6,592 nucleotides of DNA. Origin: Sphingomonas bacterium. Lineage in GTDB: Bacteria; Pseudomonadota; Alphaproteobacteria; Sphingomonadales; Sphingomonadaceae. Location of the stretch: the NCBI RefSeq assembly GCF_903643065.1, contig NZ_CAHJWX010000108.1, positions 1-6,592 on the forward strand, read 5' to 3'. The position numbers and the translations under genes were made by a program. Of this stretch, positions 1 to 6,167 are shown one piece after another (positions within the stretch are counted from its first letter, which is position 1; each line of letters starts with the position of its first letter). The notes under the pieces were generated by a model, which had not been told where the DNA came from, did no database searches, and worked only from the letters and a program-made list of their open reading frames with translations.

Positions 1-294
1 CGGGCCGAACCCGGCGAGGCGCCGCCCGTCGCGGTCGATCACGGCGAGCAGCAAGGACGTGTCGCCGGGCGCCCGCGCGTCGCGGATCGCCGCGATCACG
101 CCCGCGCGTCCGTCCGTCCGGTACACGCCGCTCAGCGAGTCGGCCTGTTCCACGGCCTCGCGCTGGACCGCGTCGAGCGCGTCGACCCGCGTCTGACGCC
201 AGACCACCCCGACCAGCGCCAGGTTGGAGGCGAGCGCCAGCATGATCGACAGCAGCGCGATCCGCGCAGTGACGGAGAGACGGCGCGTGCTCAG
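1..294 (-). CDS. Sensor histidine kinase, N-terminal part (runs off left edge)
   Basis: This is the first ~98 codons of the membrane sensor kinase partnering the response regulator just upstream. The reading frame is open to the window edge. With the start proposed here, residues 4-11 (RRLSVTAR) are a basic N-terminus, ~12-32 form a hydrophobic helix ending in VVWRQTR, and ~33-98 are the start of an extracytoplasmic sensor region. The H-box and ATPase domains lie outside the window, so the kinase call rests on gene order plus this topology. Start choice is odd: in frame, TAA lies four codons upstream, and the only ATG (241-243) would cut the membrane helix in half. CTG at 292-294 overlaps the regulator's TGA stop as CTGA, where ATGA couplings are common. 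I therefore favour CTG, with ATG at 243 as the alternative. Signal sensed is unknown. Confidence 0.75.
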   Translation of the reverse strand, partial: MSTRRLSVTARIALLSIMLALASNLALVGVVWRQTRVDALDAVQREAVEQADSLSGVYRTDGRAGVIAAIRDARAPGDTSLLLAVIDRDGRRLAGFGP

Positions 295-974
295 GCCGCC
301 AGTTTATAGCCGGCGCCGCGCACCGTGTGCAGGATCGGCGTCGCGAACCCGTCCTCCAGCTTGCGCCGCAGCCGGCCGATGTGAACGTCAACGACATTGG
401 AGCCGGGGTCGAAATGGTAATTCCAGATCTTCTCCAGCATCATCGTGCGGGTGACGACCTGGCCGGCATGACGCGCCAGGAACTCGAGCAGGCTGAACTC
501 GCGCGCGCCAAGCTGGATGACGCGGCCGGCGCGCGACACGGTACGCGCGAGCAGGTCGATCTCCAAATCGCCGACGATCAGACGGGTCCGCTGCGGCTCG
601 CCAGCCGCACGGTCGGCGCGGCGCAGCAACGCTTCGATGCGCGCGCTCAGTTCGGCGAAGGAAAAAGGTTTGCACAGGTAATCATCGGCCCCCGCGCGCA
701 GGCCATCGACCCGATCATCGACGCTGGCGAGCGCGGTCAGCATGAGCACGGGCGTGGCGATCCCGGCGGCGCGGATCGCGCTCACCATTTGCGTGCCGTC
801 CAGCCCCGGCAGCATGCGATCGGCGACGATCAGGTCGAAAATGCCTTCGCTCGCGAGGAACAGGCCTTCGCGCCCGTCGGGAGCGACCTCCACCGCGTGA
901 CCCGCCTCAGCCAGACCCTTGGCGAGATAGTCGGCGCTGGCGGCGTCGTCCTCGACGACCAGGATTTTGCGCAT
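291..974 (-). CDS. OmpR/PhoB-family two-component response regulator
   Basis: A 227-residue DNA-binding response regulator of ordinary length. Residues 1-~115 are the receiver domain: acidic pair D9/D10, phospho-acceptor D52 (in VADRMLPGLDG), T80, Y99 and K102 (in DDYLCKPF) are all present, so it should be phosphorylatable. Residues ~130-225 are the winged-helix DNA-binding domain, with the recognition region around GSNVVDVHIGRLRRKLE and the terminal hairpin VRGAGYKL. It should control transcription in response to the sensor kinase encoded immediately downstream, whose proposed start overlaps this stop. Two ATGs stand in tandem (974 and 977); neither has a strong Shine-Dalgarno, so the start is uncertain by one codon. 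A longer open frame to 1073 adds a Pro/Gly-rich leader unlike receiver domains and is rejected. The wing sequence resembles CusR/QseB-like regulators, but target genes cannot be named. Confidence 0.93.
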   Translation of the reverse strand: MRKILVVEDDAASADYLAKGLAEAGHAVEVAPDGREGLFLASEGIFDLIVADRMLPGLDGTQMVSAIRAAGIATPVLMLTALASVDDRVDGLRAGADDYLCKPFSFAELSARIEALLRRADRAAGEPQRTRLIVGDLEIDLLARTVSRAGRVIQLGAREFSLLEFLARHAGQVVTRTMMLEKIWNYHFDPGSNVVDVHIGRLRRKLEDGFATPILHTVRGAGYKLAA

Positions 975-977
975 CAT

Positions 978-1142
978 GCGGGGCACCCAGCCCGGCGCGG
1001 AAGGTGGGGCCGGCGGCCACACACCACCGCCGACCCCTCGACACCCCCGGGAGTGCGGGCGCCGATACAGCAACGGTTGCTAACTAGCGGGACGACGCAG
1101 CCGAAGCGGTGACGAGCGGGTGAATTGCGCGTCATCGAGGGC
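978..1142. other. Intergenic region upstream of the response regulator
   Basis: 165 bp between the Uma2 stop and the regulator start. It holds a 13-bp inverted repeat at 1069-1081 (AGCAAC-G-GTTGCT), about 95 bp upstream of the regulator start and thus a possible operator. I find no convincing sigma-70 promoter pair and no hairpin with a T tract, so the point where transcription of the upstream genes ends is unclear. The part nearest the regulator (978-1060) is very GC-rich with short GGCC self-complementary segments but no clear motif. Confidence 0.4.
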
Positions 1143-1724
1143 TTAGACGAGGCGAGACGTGTCGACGACGAGGCCGGGGATGGTCGCGGAGGGTATGGGA
1201 TCACCGAACGCGAACTCGGCGCGCTCCGCGAAATCCTCGCCGGTCGGCGCGTGGAAGCGGATGATCCGGCGGCCATCGACGTCCGCTACCCAGTATTCGG
1301 GCACCTCCGCGCGTGCATACAGGCGCTTCTTGCGTCCCAGATCATAGCCCAGCGACGTGGCGGCCACCTCGACAAGCAAGCGTACCGTTCCGCGTGAGAC
1401 GATCTTCTCATCGGCGATGTCGGCCACCACGATGTCCGCTTGCGGGAGGCTATGGGTGTCAAGCTCCGCCGAAGGTTCGGCGAGCACCTCCAGACCAGCG
1501 TCGATCATCCCGATCGCGCGATCAAGCGCGATGCTCAACAGCGGCACGATCCGAGCATGGGGCCGATGCATCGGGGCCATCTGCAATATCTCTCCCTCGA
1601 TCAGCTCGACCCGTCCAACCTGATCGAATGCGCCTGCTTCATGCAGCATCACGAAGTCGCGGACCGTTAGCGGGTAGCGGGTCGGATCGCTCCGGAGGTC
1701 GATGGTGCTTAGCTCTTCGCCCAT
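1143..1724 (-). CDS. Uma2 family (DUF820) putative PD-(D/E)XK endonuclease
   Basis: A 193-residue protein of usual Uma2 length. Family hallmarks are visible in order: RVELIEGEILQMAPM (39-52), HARIVPLL (56-63), an acidic residue in QADIVVAD (D97), VRLLVEVA (E119), and YDLGRKKRLYA followed by VPEYWVAD (127-148). D97, E119 and K132 are the best candidates for the PD-(D/E)XK catalytic set. The family is predicted to have restriction-endonuclease-fold nuclease activity; its biological role is generally unknown, and members spread and multiply in genomes. The start at 1724 is chosen because the N-terminus then matches the family; the open frame continues upstream to 2009 only by overlapping adk antisense-free sequence in another frame. 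It begins 32 bp after the adk stop, so it could be co-transcribed with rplO-secY-adk. A hand count of two 60-base lines gives ~61% GC against ~69% in the permease, a weak hint of separate origin. Confidence 0.9.
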   Translation of the reverse strand: MGEELSTIDLRSDPTRYPLTVRDFVMLHEAGAFDQVGRVELIEGEILQMAPMHRPHARIVPLLSIALDRAIGMIDAGLEVLAEPSAELDTHSLPQADIVVADIADEKIVSRGTVRLLVEVAATSLGYDLGRKKRLYARAEVPEYWVADVDGRRIIRFHAPTGEDFAERAEFAFGDPIPSATIPGLVVDTSRLV

Positions 1725-1756
1725 GCCGATCTCATACCACGCCGCCGCGCACCGCT

Positions 1757-2401
1757 CTACCCGTCCAGGATCACCTCGATCGCGGCGGTCACCTGCTCGA
1801 TATCGGCCATGCCATCGACGCGGCGCACCAGCCCGCGCGTCTCGTAGAAGGGCAGGATCGGGGCCGTTTCGCCGCGATAGACGGCCATGCGCGTCGCGAT
1901 CGTCGCGGCGGTGTCGTCGGGGCGGCGCTTGAACTCGGTCGAGCCGCAGACATCGCACACGCCCGCCACGAGGGGCTGCTTGAACCGGTCGTGATAGCCC
2001 TCGCCGCAATTCGCGCAGGTATAGCGCCCGACGATCCGCTCGGTCAGCACGGCCTCGTCGACCGTCAGCTCGATGACGTGGTCGAGCGCCTGCCCGCGCG
2101 CCGCGAGCAGCACCTCCAGCGCCTCGGCCTGCGCGGCGGTCCGTGGGAAGCCGTCGAAGATCGCGCCGGCGCCGACGCCCTGATCCAGCCGCTCGCCAAT
2201 CAGCGCGGATACGATCGCGTCCGACACCAGTTCGCCCCGCGCCATGATCGCCTTTGCCTGCAACCCGACGGGCGTCGCCGCCTTGACCGCCGCCCGCAGC
2301 ATGTCGCCGGTCGACAGCTGGACCATGAAGCGCCCCGCGACCAGCCGGCTCGCCTGCGTTCCCTTGCCCGCGCCCGGCGGCCCCAACAGGATGATGTTCA
2401 C
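1757..2401 (-). CDS. adk: Adenylate kinase
   Basis: This 214-residue enzyme interconverts ATP + AMP and 2 ADP in the cytosol and balances adenine nucleotides. The P-loop is GPPGAGKGT (7-15). The AMP-binding part includes STGDMLR (30-36) and DGFPRT (83-88). The LID (~121-160) carries four cysteines, C129 and C132 (CANC) and C149 and C152 (CDVC), so it is the long form with a probable structural zinc rather than the His/Ser/Asp network of E. coli Adk. Catalytic arginines R122, R160 and R171 are in the expected places. The start codon is GTG at 2401, supported by an AGGGG Shine-Dalgarno nine bases upstream. It lies 24 bp after secY, the classical spc-operon order. The following gene is not rpsM as usual in alphaproteobacteria but a Uma2 gene. 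Family assignment is certain. Confidence 0.98.
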   Translation of the reverse strand: MNIILLGPPGAGKGTQASRLVAGRFMVQLSTGDMLRAAVKAATPVGLQAKAIMARGELVSDAIVSALIGERLDQGVGAGAIFDGFPRTAAQAEALEVLLAARGQALDHVIELTVDEAVLTERIVGRYTCANCGEGYHDRFKQPLVAGVCDVCGSTEFKRRPDDTAATIATRMAVYRGETAPILPFYETRGLVRRVDGMADIEQVTAAIEVILDG

Positions 2402-2410
2402 GGCAACGAT

Positions 2411-2417
2411 CCCCTCC
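2411..2417 (-). promoter_or_regulatory. Ribosome binding site of adk
   Basis: Minus-strand GGAGGGG ends nine bases before GTG at 2401. It lies in the 24-bp secY-adk gap and fixes the GTG as the adk start. Confidence 0.7.
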
Positions 2418-2425
2418 GCATGCGC

Positions 2426-3796
2426 TTAGCGCAGCCGGCCACCCTTTAGCTTCGCCTTCTTGATCAGGTCGCCATATTGATGCGCCAGCAAGTGGCTCTG
2501 GATCTGCGTCACCGTGTCCATCGTGACGTTGACGACGATCAGCAGCGAGGTGCCCCCCAGGTAGAACGGGATCGCCAGTGCGCTGACCAGATATTCGGGC
2601 AGAAGGCAGATCACCGTCAGATAGGCCGCGCCCAGCACGGTGATCCGCGTCAGCACATAGTCGAAATAGCTCTCGGTGTTCTTGCCCGGCCGGATGCCGG
2701 GAATGAAGCCGCCATAGCGTTTCAGGTTATCCGCCGTCTCCTCCGGGTTGAACACCACGGCCGTGTAGAAGAACGAGAAGAAGATGATCCCGGCGGCATA
2801 GAGCGCCATGTACACCGGGCTGCCGTGCTGGAGATACTGGTTCAGCGTCAGGATGAAATCCCCCCAGCGGCTCTCGCCCGCGACGTGCTTGCCCGCGAAC
2901 TGGGAGATGGTGAGCGGCATCAGCAACAGCGACGAGGCGAAGATCGGCGGGATGACGCCGGCGGTGTTGATCTTGAGCGGCAGGTGGCTGCGCTCGGCCT
3001 GCATGCCGCGCTGCGTCTGGCGCTTGGGATATTGGATCAGGATGCGCCGCTGCGCGCGTTCCATGAAGCAGATGAACAGGATCAGCGCGGTGACCGCGAC
3101 GACGATGCCCACCAGCTGCAGCCCACCGATATTTCCCTGGCCCGAGCGCGCGCTCTCCAGCAGATTGTATAGCGTGGTAGGCAGGTTCGCGACGATGCCG
3201 GCCATGATGATCAGCGACACGCCGTTGCCGATCCCGCGACTGGTGATCTGTTCGCCCAGCCACATCAGGAACATGGTGCCGCCGATCAACGACACGACGG
3301 CGGCGACCCGGAACAACATGCCCGGCTCCACCACCGCCTGAATGCCGTTGTTGGCGCCGATCGTCTCCAGCCCGCGCGCGATGAAATACCCCTGGATCGC
3401 GGTCAGCAGCACCGTACCGTAGCGGGTGTATTGATTGAGCTTCTTGCGCCCGCTCTCGCCCTCCTTCTTGATCGCGGCGAGTTGCGGCGCCAGCGATGTC
3501 GACAGCTGGATGACGATCGACGCGGTGATGTACGGCATCACGCCCAGCGCGATCAGCGACGCGCGCTTGAGCGAGCCGCCCGAGAAGGTGTTGAAGAAAT
3601 CCAGCACGCCGCCGCTGGTCTTGTTCGCCAGCAGGCCCATCGCGGTGGGATCGATGCCGGGCAGCGGCACGTAGGACAGCAAGCGGAAGACGATCAGCGC
3701 GCCGATCGTGAACCATAGCCGCTTCTTGAGGTCGGTCGCCTGAGCGAACTTGCCCAGGCTGAGGCCCTGGGCCATCTGATCGGCGCGGGTTGCCAT
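2426..3796 (-). CDS. secY: Protein translocase channel subunit SecY
   Basis: The 456-residue protein is the pore of the SecYEG translocon in the inner membrane, passing unfolded proteins and inserting membrane proteins with SecA or the ribosome. Ten hydrophobic segments can be traced; the first covers ~28-46 (WFTIGALIVFRLLSYVPLPG). Conserved landmarks are GEQITSRGIGNGVSLIIM (181-198), the cytosolic loop RRILIQYPKRQ (250-260), LPLKINTAGVIPPIFASSLL (272-291), and the long cytosolic loop FNPEETADNLKRYGGFIPG (349-367) with GIRPGKNT (367-374), the ribosome/SecA contact region. Length and landmarks are complete, so this looks functional. The start is ATG at 3796, with a modest AGGA 13 bases upstream. 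It follows rplO after an unusually structured 131-bp gap and precedes adk by 24 bp; it may have its own promoter as well as read-through from rplO. Confidence 0.98.
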   Translation of the reverse strand: MATRADQMAQGLSLGKFAQATDLKKRLWFTIGALIVFRLLSYVPLPGIDPTAMGLLANKTSGGVLDFFNTFSGGSLKRASLIALGVMPYITASIVIQLSTSLAPQLAAIKKEGESGRKKLNQYTRYGTVLLTAIQGYFIARGLETIGANNGIQAVVEPGMLFRVAAVVSLIGGTMFLMWLGEQITSRGIGNGVSLIIMAGIVANLPTTLYNLLESARSGQGNIGGLQLVGIVVAVTALILFICFMERAQRRILIQYPKRQTQRGMQAERSHLPLKINTAGVIPPIFASSLLLMPLTISQFAGKHVAGESRWGDFILTLNQYLQHGSPVYMALYAAGIIFFSFFYTAVVFNPEETADNLKRYGGFIPGIRPGKNTESYFDYVLTRITVLGAAYLTVICLLPEYLVSALAIPFYLGGTSLLIVVNVTMDTVTQIQSHLLAHQYGDLIKKAKLKGGRLR

Positions 3797-3819
3797 GATG
3801 CGGTCTTGATCCTGAAGCG

Positions 3820-3860
3820 ATGATCGGCGGGCCGGGCGTGCGGCCCTTGCCGCCGATCAT
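3820..3860 (-). promoter_or_regulatory. Hairpin in the rplO-secY gap (11-bp perfect inverted repeat)
   Basis: Arms 3820-3830 (ATGATCGGCGG) and 3850-3860 (CCGCCGATCAT) are perfectly complementary, with a 19-base loop that can form a further GCCG/CGGC helix (3831-3834 with 3841-3844). In read-through mRNA from rplO the stem would end 23 bases before the secY ATG, just ahead of the weak ribosome binding site. No T tract follows on the minus strand, so it is not an ordinary intrinsic terminator. It may be an mRNA processing or attenuation structure, or a protein-binding site. Confidence 0.55.
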
Positions 3861-3885
3861 ATAAGCGCGGATCGCGCCTTGTCTA
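3858..3885 (-). promoter_or_regulatory. Candidate internal sigma-70 promoter for secY
   Basis: On the minus strand TAGACA (plus 3880-3885, 5 of 6 matches to TTGACA) is followed after 16 bases by TATATG (plus 3858-3863, 4 of 6 to TATAAT). Transcription would start near 3851, inside the first arm of the hairpin at 3820-3860, so only rplO read-through transcripts would carry the whole hairpin. Predicted from sequence alone. Confidence 0.4.
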
Positions 3886-3904
3886 ATCCGGGGTCTAATC
3901 CGGG
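3881..3904 (-). repeat. Tandem 12-bp direct repeat, two perfect copies
   Basis: The unit CCCGGATTAGAC (minus strand) occurs twice back to back at 3893-3904 and 3881-3892. The downstream copy supplies most of the proposed -35 element of the secY promoter, so the duplication may have doubled a regulatory site. It lies in non-coding DNA 23 bp after the rplO stop. Confidence 0.8.
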
Positions 3905-3927
3905 TTGTCTGGCTCGGGCGAGCGCGA

Positions 3928-4464
3928 TCAGGCCTTGAAGGAGGCCTTGTGCGCCTGACGCTCCTTGTACTTGACGCCCTTCTTCGCCGCCGCCTTGTCG
4001 GCGGGCGAGACGACCTCGATCACCGTCACCGAGCCGCCCGCCGCCTCGACCGCCGCGCGGGCACCGGCCGACACGCCCGCGACCGTGAACTGGAGCGCGG
4101 TCGTGATCTGGCCGTTGCCGAGCAGGCGCACGCCGTCGGTGCCGCCGCGCGCCAGGCCCGCCGCCTTCAGTGCGGCGTGATCGACCGGACCGCTCAGCAG
4201 CCCCGAATCGGCGGCGCGCTGCACGGCGTGAAGGTTCACCTCCGCATAGTCCTTGGCGAAGATGTTGCGGAAGCCGCGCTTGGGCAGCCGCATGTGGAGC
4301 GGCATCTGGCCGCCCTCGAACCCGGCGATCGAGACACCCTCGCGGCTCTTCTGGCCCTTCTGGCCGCGCCCGCCGGTCTTGCCCTTGCCGGAGCCGATGC
4401 CGCGCCCGACGCGGATCTTGGACTTGCGGGCGCCGGGATTGTCGCGGAGTTCGTTCAGATTCAT
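3928..4464 (-). CDS. rplO: 50S ribosomal protein L15
   Basis: A 178-residue large-subunit protein that binds 23S rRNA in late 50S assembly. The N-terminal half shows the L15 signature: [14 protein letters not shown], then the glycine/lysine-rich [20 protein letters not shown] around residues 21-40, and [18 protein letters not shown] (~49-66). The C-terminal half holds the globular L15 domain, with [20 protein letters not shown], and ends in a lysine-rich tail longer than in E. coli (144 residues). ATG at 4464 is chosen over GTG at 4473 because MNLNELRD matches the family N-terminus. In the normal spc operon rpmD sits directly upstream; here the 222 bp upstream contain no L30 sequence in any frame I read, but a terminator and a candidate promoter instead. 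secY follows after 131 bp. Confidence 0.97.
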   Translation of the reverse strand: MNLNELRDNPGARKSKIRVGRGIGSGKGKTGGRGQKGQKSREGVSIAGFEGGQMPLHMRLPKRGFRNIFAKDYAEVNLHAVQRAADSGLLSGPVDHAALKAAGLARGGTDGVRLLGNGQITTALQFTVAGVSAGARAAVEAAGGSVTVIEVVSPADKAAAKKGVKYKERQAHKASFKA

Positions 4465-4511
4465 GGGATGCACTCGCTTTCGCTATGGTCGCGCGGGAAT
4501 GGGAGCGGGCG

Positions 4512-4540
4512 CGCATAGCGGGACGCGCGCGGCTTGTCAC
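4512..4540 (-). promoter_or_regulatory. Candidate sigma-70 promoter of rplO-secY-adk
   Basis: On the minus strand GTGACA (plus 4535-4540, 5 of 6 to TTGACA) is separated by exactly 17 bases from TATGCG (plus 4512-4517). The predicted transcript would have a leader of ~40 bases before the rplO ATG. Its position after the permease terminator, with no rpmD upstream, fits a block that must start its own transcription. The -10 match is weak. Confidence 0.45.
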
Positions 4541-4546
4541 CCGCTC

Positions 4547-4560
4547 GATCGCCGGCGATC
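4547..4560. promoter_or_regulatory. 14-bp perfect palindrome, possible operator
   Basis: GATCGCCGGCGATC reads the same on both strands and lies six bases upstream of the proposed -35 of the rplO promoter. This position would suit an activator or other dimeric regulator. GC-rich genomes produce such palindromes by chance, so function is speculative. Confidence 0.3.
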
Positions 4561-4575
4561 CGCCCGCGCCTCACG

Positions 4576-4608
4576 AAAAGGCCGGGGCGGTCGCGCTGGA
4601 CCGCCCCG
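4576..4608 (-). terminator. Intrinsic terminator downstream of the permease
   Basis: A 10-bp perfect stem (arms 4583-4592 CGGGGCGGTC and 4599-4608 GACCGCCCCG) with a six-base loop is followed on the minus strand by GCC and then four T (plus AAAA 4576-4579). It lies 79 bp after the permease stop and before the rplO promoter, so it should separate the two transcription units. The T tract is short, as is common in GC-rich genomes. Confidence 0.7.
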
Positions 4609-4619
4609 TAGTTCGGGAA

Positions 4620-4650
4620 GTCGCCGCGCAGGGGGAGGAGCAGCGGCGAC
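4620..4650 (-). other. Second hairpin between permease and terminator
   Basis: Arms 4620-4627 (GTCGCCGC) and 4643-4650 (GCGGCGAC) form an 8-bp perfect stem around a 15-base loop. No T tract follows. It lies 11 bp before the terminator on the transcript and may protect the permease mRNA 3' end or help termination. Confidence 0.4.
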
Positions 4651-4686
4651 CTGTTCCCGCTAGCGACCAATTGTCACCGAAGTGTG

Positions 4687-6078
4687 TCAGATCGTCGCGC
4701 GGCGACGTGCGTAGGCGAAATAGATCAGCAGGCCAGCGGCGTTCCAGGCGAAGAAGAAGCGTTGCGTCAGCCCGGACAGGCTGGTGAACAGGTACAGGCA
4801 GCCAATGATCGCCAGCGGCGCGATCACCCACGCGGCCGGCATCCGGAACGGGCGCCGCGCCGCCGGCTCGCGCCGCCGCCACACCAGCACCGACGCCGCC
4901 ACCGCGATGAACGCGCACAGCGTACCCGCATTGGCGAGGCTGGCGATCAGGTCGAGTGGCGCCAACCCGGCGATCACGGCGACGAATAACGCCGTCAGCG
5001 CGGTGATCCGCGCCGGTGTGCCCCGGCTCGACACGGTGGCCAGCGCGGGCGGCAGGAAGCCGTCGCGCGCCATGACCAGGAAGATGCGGCTCTGCCCGTA
5101 TAGAAAGGCCAGCAGCACCGTCGGCAGCGCGATCGCAGCCGCCAGCGCGACGATCGTCGCGATCCGCTGCTGGCCGATGCTGGCGAGAATCAGCGCCAGC
5201 GGCTCCGTGCTCTTGCCGAACACTCCGAACGACACCGCGCCCAGCGCCGCCACGCCGACGATCAGGTAGATCAGCGTGCAGGCCGCCATCGAGCCGACGA
5301 TGCCGATCGCCAGGTCGCGATCGGGTCGCTTCGTCTCCTCCGCCGCCGTCGAGATCGCGTCGAAGCCGTAGAAGGCGAAGAAGATGATCGCCGCCGCGCC
5401 CATCATGCCGCGCTTGGTCCCGTCCGGCCCGGCCTGCGCGCCGAACCCGAAAGGCGCGAAAGGATGGAGGTTGGCGCCGTCGAAATGGGGCAGCGCGACC
5501 GCGACGAACAGCGCCAGCGTCGCAATCTTGAGCACCACCAGCGCCGTGTTGATCCGCGCGCTCTCCCGCGTGCCCAGCGACAGCAGACCGGCGACGACCG
5601 CGATGATGAACACCGCCGGCAGGTTGACGATCCCGCCCGCGCCCGGCCCCGCCGCGAGCGAGGCCGGGATGCCGAGCTTCGCCCAGGCGAGAAAGCGCAT
5701 CGCATAGCCCGACCAGCCGACCGCCACCGTCGCGACGACGAGGCTGTATTCCAGGATCAGGCTCCACCCGACCACCCAGGCGATCACCTCGCCCAGCACG
5801 GCATAGCTGTAGGTGTACGCGCTGCCCGAGGCCGGGATCGCGCTCGCCATCTCGGCATAGCACAGCGCCGCGCCCGCGCAGATCGCGCCCGCTACCGCGA
5901 ACGACAGCAGCACCGCCGGCCCCGCGCGGTCGGACGCGACGCCGATCAGCGTCAGGATGCCCGTCCCCACGATCGCACCGACGCCCAGCGCGACAAGGTG
6001 CGGCCAGGACAGCGTACGCGCGAGCCGGCGCTCGGCCGGCTGCTCGGTGATGATCTTGCGCCTCAGCAGTCCCGTCAC
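4687..6078 (-). CDS. APC-superfamily amino acid permease (YfnA/CAT-like)
   Basis: A 463-residue inner-membrane transporter with about 12 hydrophobic segments, the usual size for the family. Hallmarks are the substrate-site glycine motif GAIVGTGI in the first helix (34-41), AGPAVLLSF (52-60), YAEMASAIPASGSAYTYSY (74-92), GWSLILEYS (104-112), and FYGFDAISTAAEETKRPDRD (236-255) in the sixth-helix region. It probably takes up or exchanges an amino acid; the pattern is closest to the cationic amino acid transporter/YfnA branch, but substrate cannot be read from sequence. The start is GTG at 6078; no other ATG/GTG/TTG lies in frame before the first helix. G-rich sequence (GGGGGG) is very close to the start, so the ribosome binding site is not clear. 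It sits between a sufA-type gene and rplO, an unexpected place, and ends with its own terminator. Confidence 0.93.
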   Translation of the reverse strand: MTGLLRRKIITEQPAERRLARTLSWPHLVALGVGAIVGTGILTLIGVASDRAGPAVLLSFAVAGAICAGAALCYAEMASAIPASGSAYTYSYAVLGEVIAWVVGWSLILEYSLVVATVAVGWSGYAMRFLAWAKLGIPASLAAGPGAGGIVNLPAVFIIAVVAGLLSLGTRESARINTALVVLKIATLALFVAVALPHFDGANLHPFAPFGFGAQAGPDGTKRGMMGAAAIIFFAFYGFDAISTAAEETKRPDRDLAIGIVGSMAACTLIYLIVGVAALGAVSFGVFGKSTEPLALILASIGQQRIATIVALAAAIALPTVLLAFLYGQSRIFLVMARDGFLPPALATVSSRGTPARITALTALFVAVIAGLAPLDLIASLANAGTLCAFIAVAASVLVWRRREPAARRPFRMPAAWVIAPLAIIGCLYLFTSLSGLTQRFFFAWNAAGLLIYFAYARRRATI

Positions 6079-6085
6079 ATGCCCC

Positions 6086-6113
6086 CCGTCACCCTGAGGT
6101 TGTTCCAGGGTTC
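6086..6113 (+). repeat. Dispersed REP-like repeat, copy A
   Basis: This 28-base unit (CCGTCACCCTGAGG then TTGTTCCAGGGTTC) contains the self-complementary arms ACCCTG and CAGGGT. It matches copy B on the opposite strand at 20 of 28 positions. The hairpin would sit in the permease leader just before the start codon. I recall this type of unit as common between genes of sphingomonads. Confidence 0.6.
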
Positions 6114-6167
6114 ACGTGCGGCGGCTCGGGTCGGGTCGACGCCATCCTGTCCCCGCTCGTCGCGTAT

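Noticed and set aside
975..1073. Longer start of the response regulator at 1073
   Set aside because: It adds a Pro/Gly/Arg-rich leader not found in receiver proteins; the canonical MRKILVVEDD start is at 974.
327..1112. Long plus-strand open frame antisense to the response regulator
   Set aside because: It is the complement of a well-recognised gene in a GC-rich genome, is rich in R/Q/A/D/H, and has no family resemblance.
1725..2009. Upstream extension of the Uma2 frame
   Set aside because: The extension overlaps adk out of frame and is Arg-rich; the Uma2 domain starts cleanly at the ATG at 1724.
2477..3172. Plus-strand open frame antisense to secY (and a longer minus-strand frame at 2727-3860)
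   Set aside because: Both are shadows of secY with charged, low-complexity translations; the SecY frame explains the region.
3820..3860. Reading the rplO-secY hairpin as an intrinsic terminator
   Set aside because: No run of T follows it on the minus strand, and termination here would cut off secY read-through.
4461..4670. Small minus-strand frame (69 codons) just before rplO, where rpmD would be expected
   Set aside because: No resemblance to L30, and it runs through the terminator and the promoter region.
4571..5863. Second minus-strand open frame overlapping the permease
   Set aside because: Frame-shifted shadow made almost entirely of R, G, A and D; the permease frame has clear membrane helices and family motifs.
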